64,000 bases of DNA, from positions 287,046,200 to 287,110,199 of the forward strand of contig CM040125.1 in NCBI GenBank assembly GCA_022559845.1. Reading direction: 5' to 3'. Each line of letters starts with the position of its first letter. Within the stretch, counting starts at the first letter, position 1. This DNA is from Amorphophallus konjac (Eukaryota > Streptophyta > Magnoliopsida > Alismatales > Araceae). This document shows positions 20,536 through 31,500 of the stretch, piece after piece. The position numbers and the translations under genes are program-made. The notes beneath the pieces are model-generated. The model saw only the letters and a list, made by a program, of their open reading frames with translations. It had not been told where the DNA came from and did not search any database.

Positions 20536-23500
20536 AAGGGTGTTGAAGTCGTCATTAGTAGGACTCCGCTGGAGGGAGAAACTCCTGCTTCTTCAATGTC
20601 TTCGGCTTCACTGCTGCTAGCCGTATCAAATTTGGCTTGAAGGGCCGCTTCTTCAGGGTGGACCTGCTCCCAGCATTGGCAGGGGACCGAGGTCTCTATT
20701 TCTTGATTTCCGGATCGAGCCAGTTCAACATGTTCAGCTTCCACCGAGTATTCATCAAAGGTTGCCCCCAGAGGGCTATCTTCAGTAGGATAGAATGCAG
20801 AGATAGTGTCTACCTCGTACCGCCCACTGTAATAATATTCCTCCAGGGTGAAGCCCAACCCTGGATGTTGAGAGACATGTCTCATTTCCTTGTCCAGATT
20901 TGCAGGATACCACATCTTCTGGAAAGCTTCCTTGCGCTTTTCAGACTGATTGGGAGGAATGTGTTGCTTCTGAAACATCCTGGCCATCCGATCAGTTGTA
21001 AATGCCAGACCCTGGATAGGAACCGGCGGGTTGCTTAGATCTTCGGGGAGGCTGCAGTTTGTGTCTTCCCGAGTGGGATGCTCCTCAGCTATATAGAACA
21101 AGCTGTTGGGTCCATCTTCCTGTGTCACCTCCCAAGTCTTGAAAGGCTCGACAGTGGGGTCATCGAGGCCGAGGATTGGCTTGATGAGGCCGGTTGGGAC
21201 TCCGATGTAATTGTACTTCCGATTGACCTGCACTTCATTAGCATCGGGGTAGAATGCTGGAGGTGCTGTTCTGCCCACATCCCAGGATGCTGTGATATGG
21301 GAGACCACCTTTGGCTTGACATATCCGCGCGACGGTGGTGGATACCAACTGCTACCGGATGTGCTTCTGGATGCCCCCGCAGGGGTCCTAGCTTCAGAGG
21401 TCTTCTGGGAAGGCCTTGTATATAAGTTGGCATCTGCCAAATGACACTCAAACACCTCAAACGGGTGGGGGCTGCAAATGTCCTCTCCTCCTTCTCTTGG
21501 AGACTGTATTTGATGCATTGGTGGAGCGTGGAGGGCACCACCATGTTTTCATGCAGCCATGGGCGGCCGAGCAGTGCCTTGTAAGAGGTGCGAGAGTCAA
21601 TGACATGAAACTGCACCGTTGTAGTGAAATCTGCCAGGGTCAGTGTGAACTCTACCATTCCCATCGACACTTCACATTTTTGATTGAAGCTGGCGATACG
21701 CATATCCCCGACTTTCTCGAGATGCACATTAAAGTGGTGCCTCTCATATATTCTATATGGCAGGATGTTGACCGCTGCACCGGGATCAACCAGAATCCTG
21801 TTCAGCTCCCGTCCATTCAGGTGCCCCTTCATATACAGCGGCCTGTTATGGCTGATGGTAGGCAGTAGCATGTCTTCTGGAGTGAAGGTCATACTGGCTT
21901 TCGGTACAGCTTCAGCTATGCAAGTCTCGAAATGAGCAGGCGTTTGCAGAGCAGTAATAATCGCCTGTCAAGTCTCTTCACTCAAAGAAAGGATCTCCCA
22001 GATTGTAAATCGAGCAGGGAGCTTCTTGAGTAGCTTCATTATTCGGCTCCCGACTTGGACATTGGAGAGCTTCATCTCTTCGGCCCATCTGGGCTTGGGG
22101 AGGTTTTGATTTGCGGGCCCTGATGGACCGGCTTCATCTTCCTCAGATTCGACGCCTTTCTGGCTGGTGCCGACTTCTGGGTCTTCTTTTTTAGTTGCTG
22201 TAGGGCAAGCTCCATCTGTATTTGGCTCTTCAGCAGATTGTGCGAGCTGCGGGTGAACGGTCCCGGGTGTAGGGTTAGCCTCCTGGCAAGGTTGTTTGCC
22301 CTTGGACATCTTCATAAATTCAAGAAATGAAGGGACCCCCTTGCCCCCACTCTTGTTGTATAGGCCTGACGGAGGAGGGATTTGGACTCCCTTGACCTCC
22401 GGCGGAGGTGTCCTGTAGGGTTACTCCCCTCTGAACATGATATTGTGGTTGGGTGGCGGCTGGCGCCCCCATTTTCGGCCTGACCGGGTGGCATGTGCAG
22501 CAGTTGCGGCCTCGGTCTTGCCTCCCTCGGCATGGGGTGTGAAGCAAATTTCCTCTTCTTCCTCCTCTCCGGGTAGGTTGAAGAGCGTTGATAGGGTATT
22601 ACAGGAGACAACCTGTGTTTTATTGGCCCCAGCGGCCTTTCTTCTCTTCTTCTGTTTCTTCTTCTTTTTTGCTTCTGCAGGCGGGTGCCCCCAGAATAAA
22701 CTACCCTCTCTGTCGGGTGCCTCTTCAGCTTCCTCCTTTTGTTCAAGTGAGAGCTGCTCTAATTCTTGCCACGGGACGTGGTCCCGCACCAGTAGAGGTT
22801 TCAATTCGGGCTGCACATATTCATCTAGCCCTTCAATGAGGTTTTGCAGTCGAAGGATTCCAGGATTGGTTTCCTTAATCACTGGCAGCGGAGTTTGTCT
22901 ACTCCGATTATGTGTATGTATCCTGATAGCTGTAGGTGGAGTGACCCATACGGGTGCTACCACTGACGGAGCAGGCTGGGGTGTAACACCACGGATATGT
23001 GCCCCCTCTTTCGGGCTGGGTGCCCTCTTCTTCTTGTGTTTCACAGGGATCTGCTGCCACCCCTGCTGTTCTTTCGCGGGCTCCAAGAAATGAGCTTCGT
23101 AGGTGCTCCGCGTGCTTGCTTCAGAGATCTCCTCGGGCAATGCCTGGTAGAGGGAGATCATGTTGACCGCTGCCCTCCTCCGAGGGGCTTCATGTGGCTG
23201 AGGAGGGTCCACTTTGTACTCTCCCAGCTCAATTTCATTCTTCTTCACCATCCCTTCGATGATGTCTTTGAAAACATAGCAGTCTTCGATTGGATGTCCC
23301 AACATATGGTGGTAGGGACATAATCTTAGACTGTCTTTTCTTTTTAGGTTGTCCGGCCTCCTTGGCTCAGACAGGGTGACCATGTTGTATTCTGTTACCC
23401 AGTCGAACAGAACTCGGGTCTTGTCTTTTGGAAAGGAATAGGCCTTCTTCATTTTGTCCCTCAGCGAAGGACCTTCTTTGCCGTCTGGGGCTTCTGCAGG

Positions 23501-24125
23501 CTGTGGGGTGACTCCCTTCTTGCCTTCACTTTTCTGTTGTTCGAACGCCTTTATATCAAGAGCATTCGCTTCTTTAGGCGACGAGCGTCGGTCCACTGCC
23601 TTGCCCTTCTGGGTCATGCTGGCAGCAGATGTAGGGGTAGGTCTGGCCAGGAAAGCTTCCACTTCGGCCATGACATTATTCAGCCGGTCGAACGACCGTA
23701 TTTTCATTCCGATCATCTTTTCCAAAACCTCCCTTCTGAGATTTTGTTTGCAGATTTGCACAGCGTCCTCCTGATGCGGGGGCCGCTTGCACCTCATTCC
23801 GAGGTTCCTCCACCTCTTGATATAATCGAGGGCTGTCTCATCGGCCCTCTGCCTTGTTGAATAGAGTTCGGCCACTGTGACCTCCCTCTCTGTGACATGG
23901 AATCTTTCCCTGAACTTCTTCTACATATCTGGCCAGTCGTTGATCGACCCGGACGAGAGGCTAGAATACCATTCAAATGTGAGCTCTGTCAGCGAGTACC
24001 CGAAGAACTTCAACAAATATGACTCGTCGGTGGCCAGATCACCCATGACGGTCATGTAAAATGCAATGTGCTCCTTCGGGGACCCCTTCCCGTTGAATTT
24101 GTCGAACTTAGGTGGCTTGTTGACC
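20536..24125 (-). mobile_element. Element C-outer, gag-protease segment between two later insertions
   Basis: This middle segment of a Tat-type element is cut on the left by B and on the right by C-inner. Its other visible segment is 50055..55787. Across C-inner the two segments join within the same gag stretch (HHAAK...LPPGV-NKPPKFDKFNGKG), which shows they are one element. Confidence 0.85.
20536..24125 (-). pseudogene. gag-pro: gag-protease of C-outer (central part), degenerate
   Basis: Retrotransposon gag: KPPKFDKFNGKG near 24110, then FEWYSSLS and a Cys/His knuckle, LCPYHHMLGHPIEDC, near 23300. The protease has LVDPGAAVNILP near 21780 and ALLGRPWLHEN. A linker towards RT is cut by B at 20535. 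Breaks: TAG 23921-23923 (Gln in C-inner), TAA 22421-22423 (Gln in C-inner), TGA 21968-21970 (Arg position) and a frameshift near 21480. The protease triplet is Asp-Pro-Gly rather than Asp-Thr/Ser-Gly, as in C-inner. Confidence 0.85.
24121..24125. other. Left target-site duplication (TGACC) of C-inner
   Basis: TGACC directly precedes the LTR terminus TGTTTGCG at 24126 and is repeated exactly at 50055-50059 after the other LTR terminus. Confidence 0.9.
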
Positions 24126-25350
24126 TGTTTGCGACCTTTTCTTTCTTTCGTCCTTTTCGTTCGTTTCTTTTCGTTCGCGTATCGATCAACCATTTGACTA
24201 ACTGGTAATCAACTGACTGATTGATGACGCGGGCGTGCCAGTCACATGAGTGACGATTTTATTGTGCGCTCATTCTGACCCATATCGGGCGAATGTGAGG
24301 TTCGGTCGGGACCATCAGTCCGCCATACCATGAAGGCTATGGCATTAATTACATCCCCCACGAGGAGGGAACACCTTTGATTAATTGCCGAGATATCAGG
24401 CTGTCGAAGCCGGGATAAAGGGTGCAGAGCAGGCAAGTGATCATGCATGATGATACGATTGACCACACACGATTTATTAGGGTGAACCCTGGTACGCGGC
24501 GGAGGACTTAGGCTAGAAGGCCACCTTCACGCGTAACAAAGCCTCCAATCAGGCGTAACCTGACCTTCTGGCAATGTTATTTGATATACCAAGGATGCAC
24601 ACATTCGGGCATGCGTTAATGCGATATGAATGCGTAGACTAAGGCATAACGGCAAGGATTCGAGGCGCCTCGATTCAAGCTTGAGCATGCTGATTTTATT
24701 TAGTTTATTTGGTTGAGGAACTTGCATCCTTCTGTAATTAGCATAGGAAGTCATCCCATAAGTGGGAGAAGGGTGAGGAACGATGTAATGACACGATTTG
24801 GAACGAAATCGGTGCAGTGCGTGTGAAGACAGGGACTAAACGCTTGCAACGGCGCCCTGAAACGTAGGTAAAAAGTTTAAAACGGCGCCAGAACCGTAGG
24901 TAAAGGGGGTAGCTCTGTTAAAATGGCGTGGGGAGCTGGGGCCCGCCGGGAAGGGCGCGCCGGGAAGGGCGCGCCGGAAAGAGCGCGCCGTTTTAAGGCG
25001 TGATCGCGCATCAACGCGCCGAATTAACACAATTTCATGGAGACAGGAGCCTCGTCGGTCTATTCATGGATTTATTAAAAGGTTTTTTGGATGGTTTTGA
25101 GAATTTAATGAGTTGATTATTCATCGGATCGGTCCCAAGTCATCCAGAGGTCAAATCACGGGCTCGCGCGAGGTCCGGACTCGAGCGCGGCGATTGTTCC
25201 GAGCTTAAACTCGTTCGAGCCGAAATTTCGGCAGCATCTCCCCATCCCAAAGGATTGTCGGGGAGACGCAGGGAGTACTCACGTGGCGCAGTAAACCCCT
25301 AAAAGCTGGGTGGCGCAACGGCGGCCGGCAGACCCAAATGGATAGGAAGA

Positions 25351-25531
25351 CCCCGAGGGCTAGCCTGCTAGGGGCACCGAGTCCGTGGGTAGTGAGTGAG
25401 TGAGGCGACTCGATGTGGGAGCGAAAACCCCGAGGGCTAGCCTACGAGGGGCACGCGACCCGAATCACCACACTACTCGAGTCGGGACGACCATATAGGG
25501 AAGGAATCCCCGAGGGCTAGCCTACGAGGGG
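25351..25531. repeat. Three CCCCGAGGGCTAGCCTACGAGGGG hairpin motifs in C-inner 3' LTR (counterparts 47701-47881 in 5' LTR)
   Basis: Motifs at 25351-25374, 25428-25451 and 25508-25531, spaced about 77-80 bp. Each has CCCC and GGGG arms around a GGCTAGCC core. The third copy extends the stem with a T-A pair. All three recur in C-outer. Confidence 0.75.
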
Positions 25532-26794
25532 AACACAACCCACGGTCACTGTTAAGTCTGTTAAGGACTGTAGATTCTGAACTGTAGGGCTTGGCCCCCA
25601 TTATTGTACATCCAGTTGTCCACAGGGAGATTCATCATCGAGAGACGTTCCCTCTGTCAACCGAATGACTGGTGAAAACAAGATTTGGGGAATGTCCCCC
25701 GTCCTCGGATGCTGGAGTGAGGCTACATAGCATACTCCCATCAAAGTGTAAATGACATAACAGGAAGCGGTATGAGGCTTCGTTTGACGGCGCCAGACAG
25801 ACAAACTAATTGCCTTGAAACATATTAAAACGATGGAGCCTCATGGGTCGAGCAGATCAATCACCAGCAAAACACATGGTCGGCGCATAACCCGGGGCAC
25901 AGATATACATATACATGCATATGATATTCGGGAGCAAACCCACATGGGGCTCACCGTCGAACAACTGGAAGCCGTTCGAGGATTCTTCTCGTCCCCCTGG
26001 TCTATGAAACAGAGCGTAAAGGGGACGGTGAGGAATCTTATTCCCTAGGCGGAGGCCAGACAGAGATATGCACACAAGTACATCTTCGCTCGCAAAGCCC
26101 ATGAAATACTCAATGCCGAACCCGACCGTTGCATCAAACTCGAAAGAAAGAGAACCCCGGGGAGGGGGATGAACGATTCATATCGCCCGGAGGCATATCC
26201 GATGTCGGAGAAATCGGTTACACAAGAGTATATATATATATTGGGGCAATCATTAAATGCACGCTCGAAGGAGGGTCAGAAAGCGAGAGGAAGAGATACG
26301 ACATCAATCACAGCAGCTCTTCATTCATCCCATGAAAGACACAATTATGTATATACAGAGCACATAGATTCCGGCGCCGTCGTTTTCGATCGGCCGCCGT
26401 TTCCATTAACGAAGAAACGATTACAGATGGAGTAAAAAGGGGCAGAAGGAAAGGTGAGGAAAAGGGGGAGGAAAGGCTCGTGCCATCGCCCCTCCCCCTC
26501 TTCTTCACTCACATTGCAGCCCTGAGGGCGAATACAGCAAAACAGAAGTGGGGGGATTCGACCAGAAACACGACGACGACCCACCTAGGAGATAGGGAAG
26601 CAGTCGATCGTCCTCTCCGACACCGGGGAGCTCGAGTGGAAGAGGGTGGCGGCCGCCGAGGGACTTCAGCCAGGGACTCCTTCAGAAAAGAACCCTCCCC
26701 CAAAACCCTCTCTGGACCTCTCTCCCCTCTTGTTAATTCTCTTTTTTCTTCTTTTGGATTCCGCTTCTTCTCCCCCCCCCCTTTGATCGAAGGC

Positions 26795-26810
26795 AGGCTA
26801 TATATAGCCT
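26795..26810 (-). promoter_or_regulatory. Palindromic TATA element of C-inner 3' LTR
   Basis: AGGCTATATATAGCCT is a perfect palindrome, so a TATA box can be read on either strand. For the element RNA, initiation would lie near 26765-26775 on the minus strand. Confidence 0.5.
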
Positions 26811-26840
26811 TGTGGTTAATTCGGCGCCCCAGGAAGAGGC

Positions 26841-27045
26841 GCACCGGATTGACGGCGCCGGGGAGAGGCCCCATTATGCCTTTGCGCGCCGGATTGATGG
26901 CGCCGGGGAAAATCCCCATTATGCCTTTGCGCGCCGGATTGACGGCGCCGGGGAAAGTCCCCATTTGGCTTTTGCGCACCGGATTGACGGCGCCAGGGAA
27001 CACCCCCCATTGTTCTTGGCGCACCGGTTTGACGGCGCCGTTTTA
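26841..27045. repeat. 45-bp tandem repeat upstream of the LTR TATA element
   Basis: About four and a half units of GGATTGACGGCGCCGGGGAA... lie in U3. Within units, GGGGA pairs with TCCCC. The 5' LTR has one unit fewer (49187-49346). Confidence 0.75.
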
Positions 27046-27753
27046 ACCTGTTCACTTGGCGTGTAGTCCGGTGGGCCCGGAGATGATTCCGGAAGCTCCC
27101 GTCGACTGTTCCTCTCACCCTGGCCATCGAAGGGCCTTGATGGGGTGTTCACGAAGCTCTTGATAGGACGAATGGCCTTAAACAAGACTTCATGTGTGTC
27201 CGATCCGAGCACACGGGTGTCCTGCTGACATAGTCTTCGGCACTGTGATTTGTGCTTCTGGCTGAGACGGACTCGTGCTCGAAGCTTCCTTGCATGATGA
27301 TGTTATATCCTGGACAATTCCACCTTGAATCAGTGATCAATCGGCCACTAATGGGCCCACTATGGCAAGAAGCCGAACCCGTGCCGGGTAATCAGGGTCT
27401 TCTGCTGACAGAACCTTCGGCCCCTTATTGCAGATGGCCGAGGACATTCTTCCTCCTCAGGAGAGTCATTGGGTAGACTGTCGTCCTTGGTCGGGCGATG
27501 GATGTGGGGTAGCGGCATGACGAGGTCGATGCCGGATCATTGGGCAGGCTTGATCGCGCTGCTGGTTGGTTGCGGGTTCACTTCGACTCTCCTGAGGTAA
27601 AGTCCCCGACGTTCCTTTCAAGGTGGCTCAGGGCTTCGTCAGCTTGAGGGGTCCTCTTGATAAGTTGATCTTTATCGACTTCTGTGCTTCAGTGGACCGT
27701 ATCATTCATCTTTGCGGCTTGGTTGCCAAAGGATCATATTTTGAGTGCCAACA

Positions 27754-27766
27754 AATGCCCCCCAGA
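27754..27766 (-). other. Polypurine tract of C-inner
   Basis: On the minus strand CTGGGGGGCATT precedes the LTR start TGTTGGCAC, the normal position for the tract. Confidence 0.7.
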
Positions 27767-27894
27767 TGTAGGCGGTGCAAGTGAGGCAGGAATGCAGCGA
27801 GGCCTGCGGATGAGCTTCGTTTTGATGACGGAGGCTCGACCGGCACTTAATTCTGGCGTCGGATGTTGATCCGGCGAGGCAGGAAGCCTGACGG

Positions 27895-28135
27895 CATTGC
27901 TTAAAATGGCGCGGCCTTTGCTTCGAGGGTTAAAACGGCGCGGCCTTTACGGTGCGCCCTGGGCCTTTCGGAGGTTAAAACGGCGCCGCTTTCACGGCGC
28001 GCCCTGGGCCTTTTGGAGGTTAAAACGGCGCCGCCTTCACGGCGCGCCCCGGGCCTTTTGGAGGTTAAAACGGCGCGCCCTCCCCGGCACGCCAATTGCT
28101 TAAAACGGCGCGCCCCGGGGCGTGCCGTTTTAACA
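27895..28135. repeat. GC-rich tandem array (TTAAAACGGCGC units)
   Basis: Five to six units of about 45-60 bp begin GGTTAAAACGGCGC and end in GCGCGCCC-type sequence. The last forms TTAAAACGGCGC/GGCGTGCCGTTTTAA. They sit just upstream of the predicted promoter of the antisense gene. The same motif occurs in the C LTRs (24846-25030, 47196-47375, 52930-53195, 54905-55065). Confidence 0.65.
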
Positions 28136-28155
28136 GGGGTGGAGCCCCCCCCCCC

Positions 28156-28164
28156 TATATATTA
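28156..28164 (+). promoter_or_regulatory. Predicted promoter (TATA box) of the antisense PMD gene
   Basis: TATATATTA follows a C-run and precedes a C/T-rich stretch, as in plant core promoters. Transcription would start near 28190. A GTGAGT donor near 28296 and a TTTTGCAG acceptor ending at 28580 suggest a 5'-UTR intron, placing the ATG (28586) at the start of the next exon. Confidence 0.5.
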
Positions 28165-28585
28165 GCCTTCTTCTTCATTTTTCTTCACAGAAGCTCATTT
28201 GTGAGACTTTTTTCTCTCTCTTCATCTCCCTTTCTCCTCTTCCCGCGGCGCCGAGTGGTTAGTGGGTTCGGGCGATCTCGCCGTGTGAGTGAGCGGGTGA
28301 GTTGAGCAGTGCTGTTCTTTGGGTTTTGAAACCCGTTCTTCGGGCCCCAGGAGGCTCTTTGTAGGACTTGTCCTCGGAGCTGGATCCCTCGGGTGTCCCA
28401 TTTGGCCTTGGCTTAGCGCCTATGGCTGCTTTTAGGGGCCGCTCCCTTGGTGGACGGCTTCCACTTTTCTTTTGGCAAACCCCCGAGCTGGGGAGATGCT
28501 GTCGAAATTTTGTCAGAAATATTGTTTCGATCCACTAATTTCTGACTTTTGTTTGTTCTTTTCCGGGTGCTGTTTTGCAGACAAC

Positions 28586-31500
28586 ATGGCCTCCGGCTCT
28601 TCTTCCTCCGTATCCCGGGTCGCCGTGACATGGGGGAATGTCCATTCCCTTGATCGGGGGCTTCGACATGTAGCCGTGGTGGCTGAGTCTTCGGACTCAG
28701 AAACCGAAACCGTCGACACCGGCCGTTTGTTGATTCTTGACGGCAACCAATTTAGGTATGACCGAGGGGATGACATCAGACGGGACCACCCCAAAGATAA
28801 GCACCTGATGGCGTTCCTCGAGCGCTTCAACCTTGGCGGGAAGCGTGATTTAATTCTGGTCCGCAGAGCTGAAGGAGCGCTACTGGCGGAGCGGGACAGC
28901 CTGACTGAGTCAGTCACCTATGGTATGCCCATGTACATCCCCGGGGAACCCAAGAAATGGGGGGCCGTGCTCGGAGTGCAGGAATTATCCCCCGAGGCTG
29001 GGATGCTGACGAGAGCGCCGCAATACACACCAGCTCGCTGGAATGAAACCGCCGGCCGCGTTGACAGGGAGAAGCCCATATATGGTCTATTCCTCGCACC
29101 GCTCTATTGGAGATACTGGGACGAGCCTTTTCTTTTGGACTGCTTGGCGGTCCGGTTCAAACATCAAATTTCAGTGGGGTGGTTTGGGGAGCTCAAAGCC
29201 ACCGATGCTCACGCCTTCAGACCGGGAGCGGTTGAATTTACAGACTTCGTGTTACGGCAATACGCCCCCATCTTGGTGCATGCCGGAGTTTATCAGAGCG
29301 TGTATGCTTCCCGGTATAGATACCCGATCTCCCGAGGTCTATGTTGCGGGATGATTGAAGTCTTCTGCCCAGAGTACAATACTTTCTACACTGCAGAAGG
29401 TGAAACTTCATTGGATTTATGGAGCCTTTCTCAGCTAAGCGGCCTGCCGATAGATGGAGAGCCGTATGAAGAGGTTTGCTTCGTAGACTGGCTGAAGGAC
29501 CAGACGGATGGTGAAGGCAACTACTTCACGGGCTTCGCCTATCGTTATCTGATGAAGGCGTATCGCACCCTGCTGCGCCTGACACTTGACCCGCGGGAAG
29601 CGTGAAAGCCTGGTGAGAAGAGGCGCGTGCGGATGGGCACGTGGCTTCAATATTTCTTTGGTGGGGAGCAACACTATGAGGACTTCCCCACAGTGGTTCC
29701 GACAGCGGTGGCGCGGAAGAAGAGGGCTCGGCGCCAAGCAACATATCCTGCTGTCTCAGGGAGAGGGCGGCAGGCCGGCCCAAATCCCACAGGAGTTGAC
29801 GCAGTTACACACTATGCTGCGTACTTGACATATTGGCTTTGTTCATTCACCCTTCCCCAAGGAGACAAGACGATGATCAGGCCGGAGGCGATTTACCCTG
29901 CCTGTTTGATGGCTTGGGGGACGAAGCTGTCCCTGTGCCCTGTGGCTTTATGCCTTATATACAAAATGTTGGGGGATTTGCACAAGTCGCGCATCCCCAG
30001 GAATTCGCGGACAGTTGGTCCCCTCCACTTTTTTAATGCCTGGGTCTGCACCCTATTTCCGGAAGCAGCTCCCCGGTCAATGCAGTCAGATCGTCCTTTG
30101 CCGCGGATGATCGAATTTGCCAGTGCTGAACCGTCTTCACTGGCGGACTAGCTTTTCGCCATTCGGGGGAAGTTGACGACAGTTCCAATAGATTCCCCTG
30201 GTGTTCTGCATTTCTGGAGTTTGGCTGCCAGCTCCAGCCCTCTTGTCAACAGGATGCGGCAATGCCAATTATTTGAGACAGAGGAATTTATTCATCAGCT
30301 GACCGGGTCGAAGAGCACAAGGCCAATCTTGGAGCCGGAACTGGTGGAATGGGCGTTGTCTATTCGCCCCAGTGTTCTAGTCTTCAGGAAAAGCGGCTTG
30401 CTGTGGCTGAAGCCGTATTATCCTTTCCGTTTCAGCTGGAATTTTGGGTATGACCAGCAAATTCCTTCTTCTTCAGCCCGATTCAATCTGCCGAATAGAC
30501 ACCGGGCTAGTCAGACGGCTACTGATGAAGCCCGTGGATGGTGGGACTACTTCCATCGCCGAGAGGATGTATCATTCAGGGTGCCAACCCCGGCTCGCCT
30601 GCCCCGAGTGACTCCAGACTTCATCAAGTGGTGGAATGCACGAACGGGCTTTTATCAGAATTTCCGGAAGGATTGCTGGCATGCTGCCGAACGCCATTTT
30701 TTAGACTCCCAGCGGGAGCCCATTCTGGATGTTGATCCAGCCTACTTGAAGAGGCTGAAATCTTGGTCCAATACTGAGGTGGCGGCATATGTAGAAGCCA
30801 GGAAAGCTGGGAAGGGCAAGTCGTCCCGAGCCGACCCGAAGATGCCAGAGATCCAGAGGGATGATTATATTAAGACTCTCTGGGGGCTGTGCCGGGTTAG
30901 TAGTGAGAGGGTTGCTCTCCAGACGATCCCCCTTCCGGTGGAAGAACCCCTTCCTAGTATGGCGAGCTGGCGCCCGGAAGTCGACCATTTTCATCCTTAT
31001 CGGACCTTCATCGGGAGGGAAAACAGGCGGGCTGACTTGTACACCAACACCCCCTGGATATTCGCCCTACTTCATTCTCATGGGCTTTCAGTTGACAGTC
31101 CGTTAGAAGCCATTCGGAACCATCAGCTTCAAATATCCTTCAAGTATGTCGACGGCTGGGGATTCGACCACTTGAGCTTATATCATCACTTGTCCTCCTG
31201 CGGCCATGAAGATTTGGCCCAACTGACGGAGAAAAGTGAAACAATTGGTGATGTACGCTGGCTGATCCGCCAGGCGGCTTCCCGGGACAAGGCGCCAGTA
31301 TTGCTTTACTGGCCACTCAGTCCTCGATATATGGGGATGCCAGGTAATGCTTGTTTTCTTCTTCAGCCCTGGAGCTGCTTCCCCTATATTCAGTGTGCAT
31401 CTTCTTACTCATGTGTTTTCGCAGCACGCCTTTCCGCGGGAGCGACTCGACACTGTAGGGAGCTGATATCTAAGGTGGAGAAGCCTTCATATTTCAATAT

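Larger units (their letters stand above)
24126..27753 (-). repeat. 3' LTR of C-inner (3628 bp)
   Basis: Plus-strand ends are TGTTTGCG and GTGCCAACA; on the minus strand the LTR starts TGTTGGCACTC. It contains a GC-rich GGCGCGCC block (about 24846-25030), three CCCCGAGG hairpins (25351-25531), a palindromic TATA element (26795-26810) and a 45-bp tandem repeat (26841-27045). It is about 49 bp longer than the 5' LTR, consistent with one extra 45-bp unit. Confidence 0.9.

Noticed and set aside
22437..23093. 218-codon Ser/Phe-rich plus-strand frame, repeated at 42714-43370
   Set aside because: It is the complement of the gag linker in both C copies, with poor composition; conservation follows from the gag strand.
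20536..24125. First read as an independent element next to the LTR at 24126
   Set aside because: The TGACC duplication and the rejoined gag frame show it is the other half of the element at 50055-55787.
24242..24754. Short frames repeated at 46592-47104
   Set aside because: Copies appear only because the LTR is duplicated; no start context or domain supports them.
24841..25020. CpG island of a host gene
   Set aside because: The GC-rich block is a motif array inside an LTR and recurs at the same LTR position in other copies.
26308..27127. Several 80 to 190-codon frames in the C LTR
   Set aside because: They overlap the 45-bp tandem repeat and U3 region, differ between the two LTRs in frame, and show no domain.
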